Assembly (NCBI RefSeq): GCF_030450125.1
Contig: NZ_CP123923.1
Span: 3,038,001 to 3,102,000, forward strand
Length of the DNA: 64,000 nt
From: Streptomyces sp. WP-1
GTDB lineage: Bacteria; Actinomycetota; Actinomycetes; Streptomycetales; Streptomycetaceae
Direction: 5' to 3'
Part shown: positions 1 through 9,014 of the stretch, one piece after another
Position numbering within the stretch: position 1 is the first letter of the stretch
Layout of the letters: every line of letters begins with the position of its first letter
Translations under genes and position numbers: made by a program
Notes under the pieces: model-generated
What the model saw: the letters and a program-made list of their open reading frames with translations, nothing else
Told to the model about the DNA's origin: nothing
Database searches by the model: none

Positions 1-973
1 TGACCGCAGGGATGCCGAGCGCGGCGAAGCGGGAGACGTCCGTCCAGCCGTACTTGGGGCGCGGGCTGCCGCCGACCGCCTCGATGAAGGCCGCCGCGGC
101 GGGGTGGGAGAGGCCGGGCAGCGCGCCGCCGCTGTGGTCGTCGACCACGAACTCGGCCACCCCGCAGTCCGCGAACACCTCGCGGACGTGCGCGATCGCC
201 TCCTCCTCGGTGCGGTCGGGGGCGTAGCGGAAGTTCACGGCGACCACGCACTCGTCGGGGATGACGTTGCCCGCGACCCCGCCGCCGATGCGCACGGCGT
301 TCAGGCCCTCGCGGTACTCCAGGCCGTCGATCACCGGGTAGCGGGGCTCGTAGGCCGCGAGCCGGGCCAGGATCGGCGCGGCCGCGTGGATGGCGTTGGC
401 GCCCATCCAGGAGCGTGCCGAGTGCGCCCGCTCGCCCTCGGTGCGCAGCAGCATCCGCAGGGTGCCCTGGCAGCCGCCCTCGACCTCGCCGTCGGAGGGC
501 TCCAGGAGCACCGCGAAGTCGCCGGCCAGCCACTCGGGGTGGGCTTCCGCGACATGGCGCAGGCCGTTGAGATGGGCGGCGACCTCCTCGTTGTCGTAGA
601 ACACGAAGGTCAGGTCGCGGTTGGGGGCCGGGACGGTGGCCGCGAGGCGCAGCTGGACCGCCACGCCCGACTTCATGTCGCAGGTGCCGCAGCCCCACAG
701 CACGCCGTCCTCGTCCAGGCGGGAGGGCACGTTGTCCGCGATCGGCACGGTGTCGATGTGCCCGGCCAGGACGACACGCTCGGCGCGGCCCAGGTCCGTA
801 CGGGCGATCACGTTGTTGCCGTAGCGGTCCACCGTCAGGTGCGGCAGGGCGCGCAGCGCGCTCTCGATCGCGTCGGCGAGCGGCTTCTCGGTGCCGCTCT
901 CGGAGGCGAAGTCCACCAGCCGCGCGGTGAGCGTGGCGGCGTCCAGCGTGAGGTCAAGCGAGGTGTCGGCCAT
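1..973 (-). CDS. dapE: Succinyl-diaminopimelate desuccinylase, 3' end cut by window edge
   Basis: Zn-dependent M20-family amidohydrolase that removes succinate from N-succinyl-LL-diaminopimelate in the lysine/meso-DAP branch feeding peptidoglycan. The minus-strand frame opens with ATG at 973 (MADTSLDLT) and stays open to base 1, so about 324 residues are visible and the C-terminus lies outside. Visible M20 motifs are VLAGHIDTVP (metal-binding His and Asp), GCGTCDMKSG (bridging Asp) and YDNEEV (catalytic Glu region). The frame carries the typical M20 lid segment with a GGGVAGNVIP stretch. It is divergent from the gene at 1071, with 97 bp between them. dapC, two genes away, acts in the same pathway. 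The assignment is firm; only the end is missing. Confidence 0.93.
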   Translation of the reverse strand, partial: MADTSLDLTLDAATLTARLVDFASESGTEKPLADAIESALRALPHLTVDRYGNNVIARTDLGRAERVVLAGHIDTVPIADNVPSRLDEDGVLWGCGTCDMKSGVAVQLRLAATVPAPNRDLTFVFYDNEEVAAHLNGLRHVAEAHPEWLAGDFAVLLEPSDGEVEGGCQGTLRMLLRTEGERAHSARSWMGANAIHAAAPILARLAAYEPRYPVIDGLEYREGLNAVRIGGGVAGNVIPDECVVAVNFRYAPDRTEEEAIAHVREVFADCGVAEFVVDDHSGGALPGLSHPAAAAFIEAVGGSPRPKYGWTDVSRFAALGIPAV

Positions 974-1070
974 GGCTCCGACCCTAGCGCGCCACCCCGG
1001 GACACCCCGTTGCCGCGTGCGGCGGCGGACCACTGCTGAGCGGTGGGGGCCGCTCCGCTACCTTGTACGC

Positions 1071-2063
1071 GTGTCACAGCCGTCCCCCACCCGTCCCGAG
1101 CGCCGCGGCCGTCTTCTCCGGTTCTCCGCGGCCCTGTTGGTCCTGTGCGGTGTCGCCGCCTACCTCGTGGTGCAGTACGTCACCGGAGGCGGCGGTTCGC
1201 ACGGCTGCAAGGTGGTCTCGGCCACCGGCGCCGGAGCGTCGTACGACTTCACGCCCGAGCAGGCGGCGAACGCGGCGACGATCGCCGCGGTCGGCACCGG
1301 CCGGAACATGCCCGAGCGGGCCGTGACGATCGCGCTCGCCACCGCGATCCAGGAGTCGGGGCTGCGCAACATCGAGCACGGCGACCGGGATTCGCTCGGC
1401 CTGTTCCAGCAGCGCCCCTCGCAGGGCTGGGGCACCGAGCGGCAGATCATGGACCCTACGTACGCGGCCGGGATCTTCTACGCCCATCTCGCCAAGGTGC
1501 CCGACTACTCCGATCTGCCGCTCACCGTGGCCGCGCAGAAGGTGCAGCGCAGCGGCTACCCGGAGGCGTACGCCAAGCACGAGCCGGACGCCGAGCTGCT
1601 GTCGGCGGCACTGACCGGGCAGGCGGCGGCCACGCTGACCTGCGACGGGCGCTTCGGCCCGGCGGCCGGGGCGATCGGCCCGGACGCGGTACGGGCCGCG
1701 CTGGTACGGGACTTCGGGCGGGACGCGCTCCAGGAGACCGGCGCGGAGGTCGGCGGGACGCCAATCCCGTCGCCGTCCCCCTCGCCGAGCGTGACGGCGA
1801 CGGCGAGCGGGCGGACGGTGACCGTGCCGGTGCCGCTCGGGACGCGGCGGGACGCGAGCGGGCGCGACGAGCGGGAGCGGGGGTGGCAGCTCGCGCACTG
1901 GGCGGTCGCCAACTCCTCGGCGCTGCACATCCACCGGGTGACGTACGCGGGGCGGGTGTGGACCGCCGGCAGCGACGGCGGGGCGTGGCAGCAGGCACGC
2001 TCGCAGGGGGCCGCGGGCGCGGAGAAGTCCGTGGGCGTTGTTCAGATCGTGACCGGGCAGTAG
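1071..2063 (+). CDS. Membrane-anchored lysozyme-like/lytic transglycosylase-like protein
   Basis: 330 residues from a GTG at 1071 (VSQPSPTRPE). There is one N-terminal transmembrane helix at about residues 15-40, then an extracytoplasmic domain. The segment ATAIQESGLRN followed by DSLGLFQQRPSQGWG resembles the Glu-containing helix and Gly-Leu-Phe-Gln-Gln motif of lysozyme-fold muramidases. A Pro/Ser linker (PIPSPSPSPS) precedes a C-terminal domain of about 90 residues. Orthologues are often labelled heavy metal transporter, which nothing here supports. A role in cell-wall cleavage is inferred from the fold-like motif only. It is divergent from dapE. An earlier in-frame start at 891 would overlap dapE and adds no conserved sequence, so it was not used. 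Confidence 0.7.
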   Translation: MSQPSPTRPERRGRLLRFSAALLVLCGVAAYLVVQYVTGGGGSHGCKVVSATGAGASYDFTPEQAANAATIAAVGTGRNMPERAVTIALATAIQESGLRNIEHGDRDSLGLFQQRPSQGWGTERQIMDPTYAAGIFYAHLAKVPDYSDLPLTVAAQKVQRSGYPEAYAKHEPDAELLSAALTGQAAATLTCDGRFGPAAGAIGPDAVRAALVRDFGRDALQETGAEVGGTPIPSPSPSPSVTATASGRTVTVPVPLGTRRDASGRDERERGWQLAHWAVANSSALHIHRVTYAGRVWTAGSDGGAWQQARSQGAAGAEKSVGVVQIVTGQ

Positions 2064-2353
2064 TTCGGGTCATCACGCCGGCGGGTGGCGTCGGCGTTTC
2101 ACACGCGGCCGAACGGGCGAGCTGCGGAACTCGGCCGGGAGCCCTTGGGGCGCAAGGGGCGGAAGGATTCTGCTGGGCGTTTCCACGGACGCCCTTTGCC
2201 CGTTTTTATCCCCACCTGATAATGCGATGCGTTATCGGTTCTTTACCTGGGGCGTCCGCAACCTTCGGCGGCTTCGAGCGGTAGTCATGGCGTCCGAGCC
2301 CGGTGCCGGGTCCGGACGACAGAGATCGTTCTTCTCCCGTCGAATGGAGCATC

Positions 2354-2770
2354 ATGTCCCTCCCCCTGACCCGCCGGATCGCCCGTGCCGCGCTGCTCGT
2401 CGCAGCGGGAGCGGCCGCCGGGGTCGGTGCGGCCGGCTCCGCCGGTGCGGCCACGAACCTGCCGGCCGCCGCGAACCTGGGCGGTCTGACCGCGCTGGAC
2501 GCGGCGCACGTCGGCGACACCGTCGACGGTGCCGCGCAGCACACCACCTCGCTGGCGGGCAACGCGGGCGGCAGCGCCGTGAAGTCGGCCGTGCCGGCCG
2601 CGGGCAAGACGGCCGGCGGCGCCGTGAAGAAGGCCGCCCCGGCGGCCCAGCAGGCCGCGGGCGGCGTCGCCGGCGCCGCGGGCAGCGCCCTGGGCGACGC
2701 GGCCGCCGGTGCCACGAAGGGCGGCCTGCCGACCGCCAACCTGCCGATGCAGGGCCTGCCCCTCACCTGA
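2354..2770 (+). CDS. Small secreted Ala/Gly-rich protein
   Basis: 138 residues. The start ATG at 2354 (MSLPLTRRIARAAL) was chosen because GGAG lies six bases upstream and because it opens a clean signal peptide: Arg-rich n-region, Ala/Gly/Leu h-region, likely cleavage after AGAAG/SAGAA near residue 30. The mature part is almost wholly Ala, Gly, Lys and Thr, with repeated AGGAVKKAAP / AGGVAGAAG segments, so it is probably disordered. Similar small exported proteins are common in Streptomyces and are sometimes wrongly called ATP-binding; no nucleotide-binding motif is present. Function unknown. It is followed directly by a strong hairpin shared with the convergent dapC. Confidence 0.6.
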   Translation: MSLPLTRRIARAALLVAAGAAAGVGAAGSAGAATNLPAAANLGGLTALDAAHVGDTVDGAAQHTTSLAGNAGGSAVKSAVPAAGKTAGGAVKKAAPAAQQAAGGVAGAAGSALGDAAAGATKGGLPTANLPMQGLPLT

Positions 2771-2788
2771 GCCACGGCTGCCCGGTGA

Positions 2789-2824
2789 AACGGGGTCCAG
2801 GGGAACGTCCCCCTGGACCCCGTT
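2789..2824. terminator. Bidirectional hairpin terminator between convergent genes
   Basis: A perfect 15-bp inverted repeat (arms 2789-2803 and 2810-2824, six-base loop) lies between the stop of the small secreted protein (2770) and the stop of dapC (2857). There is no U-tract, as is usual for streptomycete terminators. Confidence 0.8.
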
Positions 2825-2856
2825 CGGCGTTTACGAGGAGAACGGGCGAGCGGAAC

Positions 2857-3948
2857 CTACAGTCGCGCGACCGCCGCCGCGATCCGTTCGTCCGTCGCCG
2901 TCAGTGCCACGCGGACGAAGCGGTCGCCCGCCGGGCCGTAGAAGTCGCCGGGGGCGACCAGGATGCCCAGGTCGGCGAGGTGGGCGACGGTGGTCCAGCA
3001 GGGCTCGTCGCGGGTGGCCCACAGGTAGAGGCTGGCCTCGCTGTGCTCGATGCGCAAGCCGTGGGACAGCAGGGCCGAGCGCAGCGCCTCGCGGCGGGCG
3101 GCGTAACGGGCCCGCTGCTCGTGGACGTGGGCGTCGTCGCCCAGCGCGGCCACCACCGCGGCCTGGGTCGGCGCGGAGGTCATCAGGCCGCCGTGCTTGC
3201 GGATCTCCAGGAGCGGGCCCAGGACGGCCGGGTCGCCCGCGATGAAGGCGGCGCGGTAGCCGGCCAGGTTGGAGCGCTTGGAGAGCGAGTGGACGGCCAC
3301 GATGCCGTCGTGGGAGCCGCCGTTGACGTCCGGGTGCAGCACCGAGACCGGGTCGGCCTCCCAGCCCAGCTCCAGGTAGCACTCGTCGGAGACGACCAGG
3401 ACGCCGTGGGCGCGGGCCCAGGCGACGATGTCGGTCAGCTCCCGCTTGCCCAGCACCTTGCCCGTCGGGTTGGACGGGGAGTTCAGCCAGAGCAGCTTCA
3501 GACCGGCCGGGTCGAGCTCGCGCGGGTCGTCGTACGTCTCGTACTCCGCGCGGGCGAGCCGCGCGCCGACCTCGTACGTCGGGTAGGCGAGGCGCGGGTA
3601 CGCCACCCGGTCGCCGGGGCCGAGGCCCAGCTGGGTGGGCAGCCAGGCCACCAGTTCCTTGGAGCCGACGACCGGCAGCACATGCCGGTGGGTCACCTCG
3701 CGCGCGCCCAGGCGCCGCTCCAGCCAGCCGCAGATCGCGTCCCGCAGCGCGGGCGTGCCCCAGACCGTCGGATAGCCCGGCGAGTCGGCCGCGTCGATCA
3801 GGGCCTTCTGGACCAGCTCGGGGACCGGGTCGACCGGGGTGCCGACGGAGAGGTCGACGATGCCGTCCGGATGGGCCGCGGCCGTCTTCTTGTACGGCTC
3901 CAGCTTGTCCCAGGGGAAGGCGGGAAGCCGGTCGGAGACAACGGACAC
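2857..3948 (-). CDS. dapC: N-succinyldiaminopimelate aminotransferase (PLP fold type I)
   Basis: 363 residues, the usual length for actinobacterial DapC. It transaminates N-succinyl-2-amino-6-ketopimelate with glutamate to N-succinyl-LL-DAP, one step before DapE. Class I/II aminotransferase landmarks are NSPSNPTG at 156-163, SDECY at 187-191 (cofactor-binding Asp and Tyr) and SLSKRSNLAGYR, in which Lys224 should form the Schiff base and Arg232 bind the substrate carboxylate. It lies 122 bp downstream of fdxA on the same strand, the usual fdxA-dapC pairing in Streptomyces, and the two are probably co-transcribed. It ends at a shared bidirectional hairpin. Confidence 0.92.
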   Translation of the reverse strand: MSVVSDRLPAFPWDKLEPYKKTAAAHPDGIVDLSVGTPVDPVPELVQKALIDAADSPGYPTVWGTPALRDAICGWLERRLGAREVTHRHVLPVVGSKELVAWLPTQLGLGPGDRVAYPRLAYPTYEVGARLARAEYETYDDPRELDPAGLKLLWLNSPSNPTGKVLGKRELTDIVAWARAHGVLVVSDECYLELGWEADPVSVLHPDVNGGSHDGIVAVHSLSKRSNLAGYRAAFIAGDPAVLGPLLEIRKHGGLMTSAPTQAAVVAALGDDAHVHEQRARYAARREALRSALLSHGLRIEHSEASLYLWATRDEPCWTTVAHLADLGILVAPGDFYGPAGDRFVRVALTATDERIAAAVARL

Positions 3949-4070
3949 GATCAGTGGCTCACTTTCGTCTGGTGCGGCAAACGCCTCGGTCCCGTGCGGC
4001 GGTGATCGGGGCGATCGGGGCCGTACGGGACCGAGGCGGCGCGTTCGCGGGCCGCTTGGGCGCTAAACGG

Positions 4071-4391
4071 TCACTCGCCCTGCGGCGGCAGCGCGGCGAC
4101 GAAGGGGTGGTCGCGCTCGATCAGCCCCAGCTTGCTGGCGCCGCCGGGCGAGCCCAGCTCGTCGAAGAACTCGACGTTCGCCTTGTAGTAGTCCTTCCAC
4201 TCCTCCGGAGTGTCGTCCTCGTAGAAGATCGCCTCGACCGGGCAGACCGGCTCACAGGCACCACAGTCGACGCATTCGTCCGGGTGGATGTACAAGGACC
4301 GCTGGCCCTCGTAGATGCAGTCGACCGGGCACTCCTCGATGCACGCCTTGTCCTTGACGTCGACACAAGGCTGCGCGATGACGTAGGTCAC
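4071..4391 (-). CDS. fdxA: Seven-iron ferredoxin (3Fe-4S/4Fe-4S)
   Basis: 106 residues from a GTG at 4391 (VTYVIAQPC), with GAGGAGG about ten bases upstream. The cysteine pattern C9, C17, C21, C25, then C40-x2-C43-x2-C46-x3-C50-P is that of 7Fe ferredoxins: one 3Fe-4S and one 4Fe-4S cluster, with C25 probably the extra cysteine. It is a small soluble electron carrier; its partners here cannot be read from the sequence. It is divergent from the GNAT gene at 4532 and upstream of dapC. A longer reading frame upstream of the GTG lacks ferredoxin features and was not used. Confidence 0.93.
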   Translation of the reverse strand: MTYVIAQPCVDVKDKACIEECPVDCIYEGQRSLYIHPDECVDCGACEPVCPVEAIFYEDDTPEEWKDYYKANVEFFDELGSPGGASKLGLIERDHPFVAALPPQGE

Positions 4392-4531
4392 GCTGTCGTT
4401 CCTCCTCGATAGGGCGCTGGCGGGCCTCTCCAGGCTCCGCCGCCTGGCGCGCGGGAGCGCGGCGTCGTCGATGCCCGCCCCTAGTATCTCCGTTCCGGAG
4501 CATGATCCGAACAGGAGGGGTGAACTGACCG

Positions 4532-5551
4532 GTGGAAATCTCGGCACAAGGGCGCCTGGAAGTCCGAATCACCCCCGCTGACGTGGGAAAACGCGTCTCC
4601 GTACGGCGGTTGAGCGAACCCGGTGCGGCGCGGGAGAAGTTCACCGACACGGTAGGCGTTCTCACATCTTGGGATCATGGCGTGCTCATGATCACACAGC
4701 GGGGTGGTACAAGTGTCCGGTTTCCGGAAACCTCGCTCGTGGCGGGAAAGGTCGTCCCGGCCGCCCCGGCGCGCCGCAGGGGCCCGGCGGCCGGCTACGA
4801 GGAGCTGGCGCGGGTCACCTCGCGCGGCTGGCGCCCCGTGGAGAGCGAACGGCTCGGCGCCTGGGAACTGAGGGCCGCGGGGGGATACACACGGCGGGCC
4901 AACAGCGTGCTGCCGCTGGGTGATCCCGGGCGTCCGCTCGACGCGGCCCTGGCGGCCGTACGACGCTGGTACGGCGAGCGCGGGCTGCCCGCCTACGTGC
5001 AGACCGCGACGGGCGCCGAGGGCACGCAGGAGCTGCTCTGCGCGGAGCTGGAGCGGCGCGGCTGGGTGCGGGAGGTGAGTGCCGAGGTGTGGATCGGCGC
5101 GCTGGCCCCGCTCGCGGACCGGCCCGAGGGCGCGGACGTGGTCCTCAGCCGGGAGGCGGACGAGGCATGGCTCGCGCGGTACCAGCGCAAGGGGGTGAGC
5201 GAGGTGGCCCTGCGGGTGCTCTCGGCGGGTCCCTCGGTGTGGTTCGCCACCGTGCCGGGCGCGCCGGGCGGGGACCCGGCGGCGATCGGCCGGTGTGTCG
5301 TGGACGGCCGCTGGGCCGGTTTCGCCGCCGTCGAGGTGGACCCCGGAAGGCGGCGGCAGGGCCTGGCCACCGAGGTGATGGCCGCGCTCGCCCGCCGGGC
5401 GCTGACCGAGGGCGCCTCGGCCGGCTGGCTCCAGGTGGAGAGCGACAACGAGCCCGCGAGGGCCCTGTACACCGCTCTGGGCTTCTCCCGGCACCACGCC
5501 TACCACCACTTCCGGGAGCCGCAGGAACAGCCCGCTCACGGCCCGTCGTAG
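4532..5551 (+). CDS. GNAT-family N-acetyltransferase
   Basis: 339 residues from a GTG at 4532 (VEISAQGRLEVRITPADVGKR), with AGGAGG at 4513-4518. The N-terminal 70 residues resemble a small SH3/PRC-like beta domain (DVGKRVSVRRL, FPETSLVAGKVVP) that often precedes this actinobacterial acetyltransferase. The C-terminal half is a GNAT fold: AVEVDPGRRRQGLATEVM is the acetyl-CoA pyrophosphate loop, and VESDNEPARALYTALGF is the typical last helix-strand. Substrate unknown. The next gene starts 29 bp after its stop, so the two may be co-transcribed. Confidence 0.8.
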   Translation: MEISAQGRLEVRITPADVGKRVSVRRLSEPGAAREKFTDTVGVLTSWDHGVLMITQRGGTSVRFPETSLVAGKVVPAAPARRRGPAAGYEELARVTSRGWRPVESERLGAWELRAAGGYTRRANSVLPLGDPGRPLDAALAAVRRWYGERGLPAYVQTATGAEGTQELLCAELERRGWVREVSAEVWIGALAPLADRPEGADVVLSREADEAWLARYQRKGVSEVALRVLSAGPSVWFATVPGAPGGDPAAIGRCVVDGRWAGFAAVEVDPGRRRQGLATEVMAALARRALTEGASAGWLQVESDNEPARALYTALGFSRHHAYHHFREPQEQPAHGPS

Positions 5552-5580
5552 ACATCCTCCCGGAAGGGCGAGAACCCGCC

Positions 5581-6447
5581 ATGTCCCACCCGTACCTGCC
5601 GCCCCCGTACCCGCCGCCGCCCGAGCGGTCCGCCGAGGTGCGGGCGCGGTTCGCCGAGGAGGCCCGGTCCGAGCGGCCGGACCTGGCGGCGCTGTGCCTG
5701 CTGATCGCCGCGGAGGCGGACGGCTCGCTGGACGAGGCCGGGATCGACACCGCGCAGGCCGGGCTGGACCGGCTCGCGGGCGAGCTGCCGTACCGGCCCG
5801 GCGGCCCGCGCGCCTGGGCCGAGGCGGTACGGCTGCTGCTCGGCGGTCGCCACGAGTTCCACGGCACACCCGGCGACTACCAGCGCCTGGAGTCCTCGCT
5901 GCTGCACGAGGTGCTGCGGCGCCGGCGCGGCCTGCCGATCCTGCTGTCGGTGGTGTGGCTCGAGGTGGCCCGGCGGGCCGGGGCCCCGGTGTACGGGGTC
6001 GCGCTGCCGGGGCACTTCGTGGTCGGGTTCGGGGCGCCCGGGGAGCAGGTGCTGGCCGATCCGTTCGAGGGCGGGCGGGTGCTCACCGCGCCGGACGCCG
6101 AGCTGCTCGTGGTGGGCGCGACCGGCACCCCGCTGGACCCCGGGATGCTGGAGCCCGCGCCGCCGCTGGAGGTCGTCCAGCGCATCCTGAACAACATCCG
6201 CGCGTGGGCCGCGGCCCGCCCCGAGCGTTCGGACGTGGCGCTGCGCGCGGTGGAGCTGTCGCTGCTGATCCCGGCCCACCCGGCGCGGCTGCGCTACGAG
6301 CGCGGGCAACTGCTGGTGCAGCGCGGCCAGTTCACGGCGGGTGCGGACGAACTGGACGCGTACGCCGAGCTGATCGAGGTCGTCGACGAACCGGCCGCCG
6401 AACGGGTGAGACACCAGGCGCGCACCGCCCGCAGCAAACTCAACTGA
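5581..6447 (+). CDS. SirB1/transglutaminase-like protein with C-terminal TPR-like helices
   Basis: 288 residues from ATG 5581; GAAGGGCGAG upstream may serve as ribosome-binding site. The middle (roughly residues 95-190) matches the SirB1 (transglutaminase-like) family: RRGLPILLSVVWLEVARRAG followed by YGVALPGHFVVGF. The C-terminal 90 residues form helical repeats seen in the same family. No catalytic Cys is evident, so enzymatic activity is doubtful. The gene lies 29 bp downstream of the GNAT gene. Function in Streptomyces is unknown to me. Confidence 0.75.
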   Translation: MSHPYLPPPYPPPPERSAEVRARFAEEARSERPDLAALCLLIAAEADGSLDEAGIDTAQAGLDRLAGELPYRPGGPRAWAEAVRLLLGGRHEFHGTPGDYQRLESSLLHEVLRRRRGLPILLSVVWLEVARRAGAPVYGVALPGHFVVGFGAPGEQVLADPFEGGRVLTAPDAELLVVGATGTPLDPGMLEPAPPLEVVQRILNNIRAWAAARPERSDVALRAVELSLLIPAHPARLRYERGQLLVQRGQFTAGADELDAYAELIEVVDEPAAERVRHQARTARSKLN

Positions 6448-6466
6448 CCTGCCGTACGAGCGGGTT

Positions 6467-7081
6467 CTAGAGCCAGCCCTTCTCCCGCGCGGTGCGCACC
6501 GCCTCCGCCCGGTTGCGGACGGCGAGCTTCTGGATGGCCGTGGAGAGGTAGTTGCGGACCGTGCCCTGGGACAGGTGCAGGGCCTTGGCCAGTTCGGCGT
6601 TGGTGGAGCCGTCGGCGGCGGCGCGCAGCACCTCGCGCTCGCGCTCGGTGAGCGGGTTCGCGCCCTCGGCCAGCGCGGCGGCGGCCAGCGTGGGGTCGAT
6701 GACCCGCTCCCCGGCGAGCACCTTGCGTACGGCGGCGGCGAGTTGGGCGGCGGGCGCGTCCTTGACGAGGAAGGCGTCGGCGCCCGCCTCCATGGCGCTG
6801 CGCAGATAGCCGGGCCGCCCGAAGGTGGTCAGCACGACCAGCTTGACCCGGGGGAAGTCCCGGTGGACCCGCGCCGCGGCCTCGATGCCGGTGCAGCCCG
6901 GCATCTCGATGTCCAGCAGCGCCACGTCCACGTCGTGCGCCGCGACCGCGCCGAGCACCTCGTCCCCGCGCGCGACCTGCGCGACGACCTCGATGTCGTC
7001 CTCCAGGCCGAGCAGCGCGGCCAACGCCTCGCGGACCATGGACTGGTCCTCGGCCAGCAGGACCCTGATGGTGCTCGTCAT
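6467..7081 (-). CDS. NarL/LuxR-type response regulator (DesR-like)
   Basis: 204 residues. The receiver domain has the acidic pair E11/D12, phospho-acceptor Asp57 (ALLDIEMPG), Thr in VVLTTFG and Lys in FLVKDA. The C-terminal LuxR helix-turn-helix (residues about 140-200) reads NPLTEREREVL to LHLSQGTVRNYLSTAIQKL. The ATG at 7081 overlaps the TGA of the histidine kinase by four bases, so the pair should be translationally coupled. It is the last gene of the operon that begins with the ABC ATPase at 9952. It probably autoregulates that operon, and a palindrome at 10003-10016 is a candidate site. Confidence 0.9.
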   Translation of the reverse strand: MTSTIRVLLAEDQSMVREALAALLGLEDDIEVVAQVARGDEVLGAVAAHDVDVALLDIEMPGCTGIEAAARVHRDFPRVKLVVLTTFGRPGYLRSAMEAGADAFLVKDAPAAQLAAAVRKVLAGERVIDPTLAAAALAEGANPLTEREREVLRAAADGSTNAELAKALHLSQGTVRNYLSTAIQKLAVRNRAEAVRTAREKGWL

Positions 7082-8271
7082 GCCCCGGATCCTACGTCCC
7101 CGGTGTGCGCCACGGGCACGCGGGCGACCAGCCGGAACCCGGGCTTGACCCGGCCCGCCTCCAGCGTCCCGCCGGCCTTCTCCAGGCGTTCGGTCAGCCC
7201 GGTCAGGCCGTTGCCGAAACCGCCGTTGCCGGTGCCCGATCCGTTGTCCTCGACGACGAGTTCGAGCATCGGGCCGTCCAGCGTCTGGCGGTGCGTGAGC
7301 CGTACGGCGCACCGGTCGGCGCCGCTGTGCCGCACCACGTTGGTGACCGCCTCGCGCAGCGCCCAGGCGAGCGCCGACTCGGCCTCCTCGGGCACCTGGG
7401 CGAGGTCCGGTTCGGGCGGCAGTTCGGCGGTGACGCCCGCGGCCGTGAGGGCCACCTGGGTGCCGGCCAGCTCGACGGCGAGCCGGGGGCGCCGGTAGCC
7501 GGTGACGGCCTCCCGGACGTCCACCAGGGCCTGGCGGCTGACCTGTTCGATGTCGCTGACCTGCTGGGCCGCCTTGTCGGGGTGCTCGGGCAGCATCCGC
7601 CCGGCCAGCTCGCTCTTGAGCGTGATCAGGGAGAGCGAGTGGCCCAGCAGGTCGTGCAGGTCGCGGGCGAGGCGCAGCCGCTCCTCGTTGGCGGCGAGCT
7701 GGGCGACGGTGGCGCGGGCCTTGCGCAGCTCACGGGTGGTGCTGACCAGTTGGCTCACACCGATCATGGCGAACCCGATCAGCACGACCATCACCAGGCC
7801 CTCGTCGACCTCGTAGTCGCCCCAGCGCACCTGGACGAGGTACATCACCAGGGCGGTGCCCGGGATCGCGCAGGCCGCGACCCGCGGCGGCAGGGTCGCC
7901 CCGCAGGCCACCGAGACGTAGACGAACAGCCCGGTCCACGGCAGGCCCAGGCCGAGGCCGAGGACCGGCGCGAGGACGGCGAGGAGCCCCAGCAGCCCGG
8001 TCACGGCCCGCGGCGAGAAGGGCTGCCCCATGCTCCGCAGCACCAGCAGCAGATAGGCGGCGACGAAGGCGGTGAGGCCCACCGCTCCGGCCGCGGTGCC
8101 GGCCGTGGTGTGCCGTCCTCCGGTCAGATCGCCGATCGGGGAGCTGAGGAAGACCAGCCACACGCCGATCCACATGACCTTGATCATCAGCTCGCGCCGG
8201 TTGCGGGGGCCCTGCCCGATCCGGACCTGTGTCTCCGGCCGGTCCTCGGCCGTCCTCGGGTCGTCCGCCAT
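7078..8271 (-). CDS. Membrane sensor histidine kinase, DesK/HisKA_3 type
   Basis: 397 residues from ATG 8271 (MADDPRTAED). About five or six hydrophobic segments occupy residues 30-175, followed by a dimerisation helix with LARDLHDLLGHSLS; His206 is the predicted phospho-acceptor. The HATPase domain shows the N-box (REAVTNVVRHS) and G-box (VEDNGSGTG ... GNGLTGLTERL). Short loops between helices suggest membrane-intrinsic sensing, as in DesK, which responds to bilayer order. It is coupled upstream to the ABC-2 permease (five-base gap) and downstream to the response regulator (four-base overlap). The kinase may sense the transporter's substrate or state. Confidence 0.88.
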   Translation of the reverse strand: MADDPRTAEDRPETQVRIGQGPRNRRELMIKVMWIGVWLVFLSSPIGDLTGGRHTTAGTAAGAVGLTAFVAAYLLLVLRSMGQPFSPRAVTGLLGLLAVLAPVLGLGLGLPWTGLFVYVSVACGATLPPRVAACAIPGTALVMYLVQVRWGDYEVDEGLVMVVLIGFAMIGVSQLVSTTRELRKARATVAQLAANEERLRLARDLHDLLGHSLSLITLKSELAGRMLPEHPDKAAQQVSDIEQVSRQALVDVREAVTGYRRPRLAVELAGTQVALTAAGVTAELPPEPDLAQVPEEAESALAWALREAVTNVVRHSGADRCAVRLTHRQTLDGPMLELVVEDNGSGTGNGGFGNGLTGLTERLEKAGGTLEAGRVKPGFRLVARVPVAHTGDVGSGA

Positions 8272-8276
8272 GGTGC

Positions 8277-9014
8277 TCACGCCTTCAGCGTGTCCTTCCG
8301 GTACAGCCAGGCCGCGCCGCCCGCGAAGAGGACGAAGTACACGGCGAGGACGGCGATGTCCGTGGTGTGCGGGGCCTGGCTCTGCTCGATGGCCCGGCCC
8401 AGCGCGGCGTAGGCGTGGGTGGGCAGCCACTTGGCGATGTCCTGGAGGAACTGCGGGAACGTGGTCGTGGGCATCCACAGGCCGCCGAGGATCGACAGAC
8501 CGAAGTACACGATCATGGTGATGGGGCGGACCGCGTCACCGGAGGCGAGGTAGCCGATGGCCACGCCGAGCGCGGCGAAGACCAGGCTGCCGGCCCAGAT
8601 GATCCCGGTGAGCGCGAGCCACTGCCAGGCGTCCAGCCGTACGTCCTTGACCGCGGCGGCGACCAGGAAGACGACCACGATGGACGGGAGGCTGACCACG
8701 GCGGCGCTGGCGGTCTTGGCGAGGACGTAGCCGCGCCCGGGCAGCGGGGTCAGCCGCAGCTGCCGTACCCAGCCGCTCTCGCGTTCCTTGGCGATGCGCT
8801 CGCTGTTGCCCATCAGCACGGCGGTCAGGGCGCCGAAGGAGGCCATGGACACCATCATGTACGTCGCCAGGGTCAGCCCGGTGCCGTCGATCCTGGTGTC
8901 GTCGGCGTTGCCCGCGATGATCAGGAAGAGGACCGCCGGGTAGAGCACCGAGAAGAACAGGAACTTCTTGTTGCGCAGGGCGCGGGTCAGTTCGAGCTTG
9001 ATGAGACTGTTCAT
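8277..9014 (-). CDS. ABC-2 type transporter permease
   Basis: 245 residues from ATG 9014 (MNSLIKLELTRALRNKKF). It has six hydrophobic segments in the ABC-2 arrangement, with the first helix at about residues 18-36 and a final YRKDTLKA tail. The start overlaps the stop of the ABC ATPase by four bases and the stop is five bases before the kinase start. It makes a compact exporter-plus-two-component unit of the kind linked to drug or lipid export. Substrate cannot be read from the sequence. Confidence 0.88.
   Translation of the reverse strand: MNSLIKLELTRALRNKKFLFFSVLYPAVLFLIIAGNADDTRIDGTGLTLATYMMVSMASFGALTAVLMGNSERIAKERESGWVRQLRLTPLPGRGYVLAKTASAAVVSLPSIVVVFLVAAAVKDVRLDAWQWLALTGIIWAGSLVFAALGVAIGYLASGDAVRPITMIVYFGLSILGGLWMPTTTFPQFLQDIAKWLPTHAYAALGRAIEQSQAPHTTDIAVLAVYFVLFAGGAAWLYRKDTLKA

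Noticed and set aside
1..973. dapE as a truncated pseudogene
   Set aside because: The frame is intact with all visible motifs; it simply runs off the window edge.
2227..4005. A 592-codon plus-strand frame over dapC
   Set aside because: It is the antisense of a complete DapC with all catalytic motifs; its translation is low complexity.
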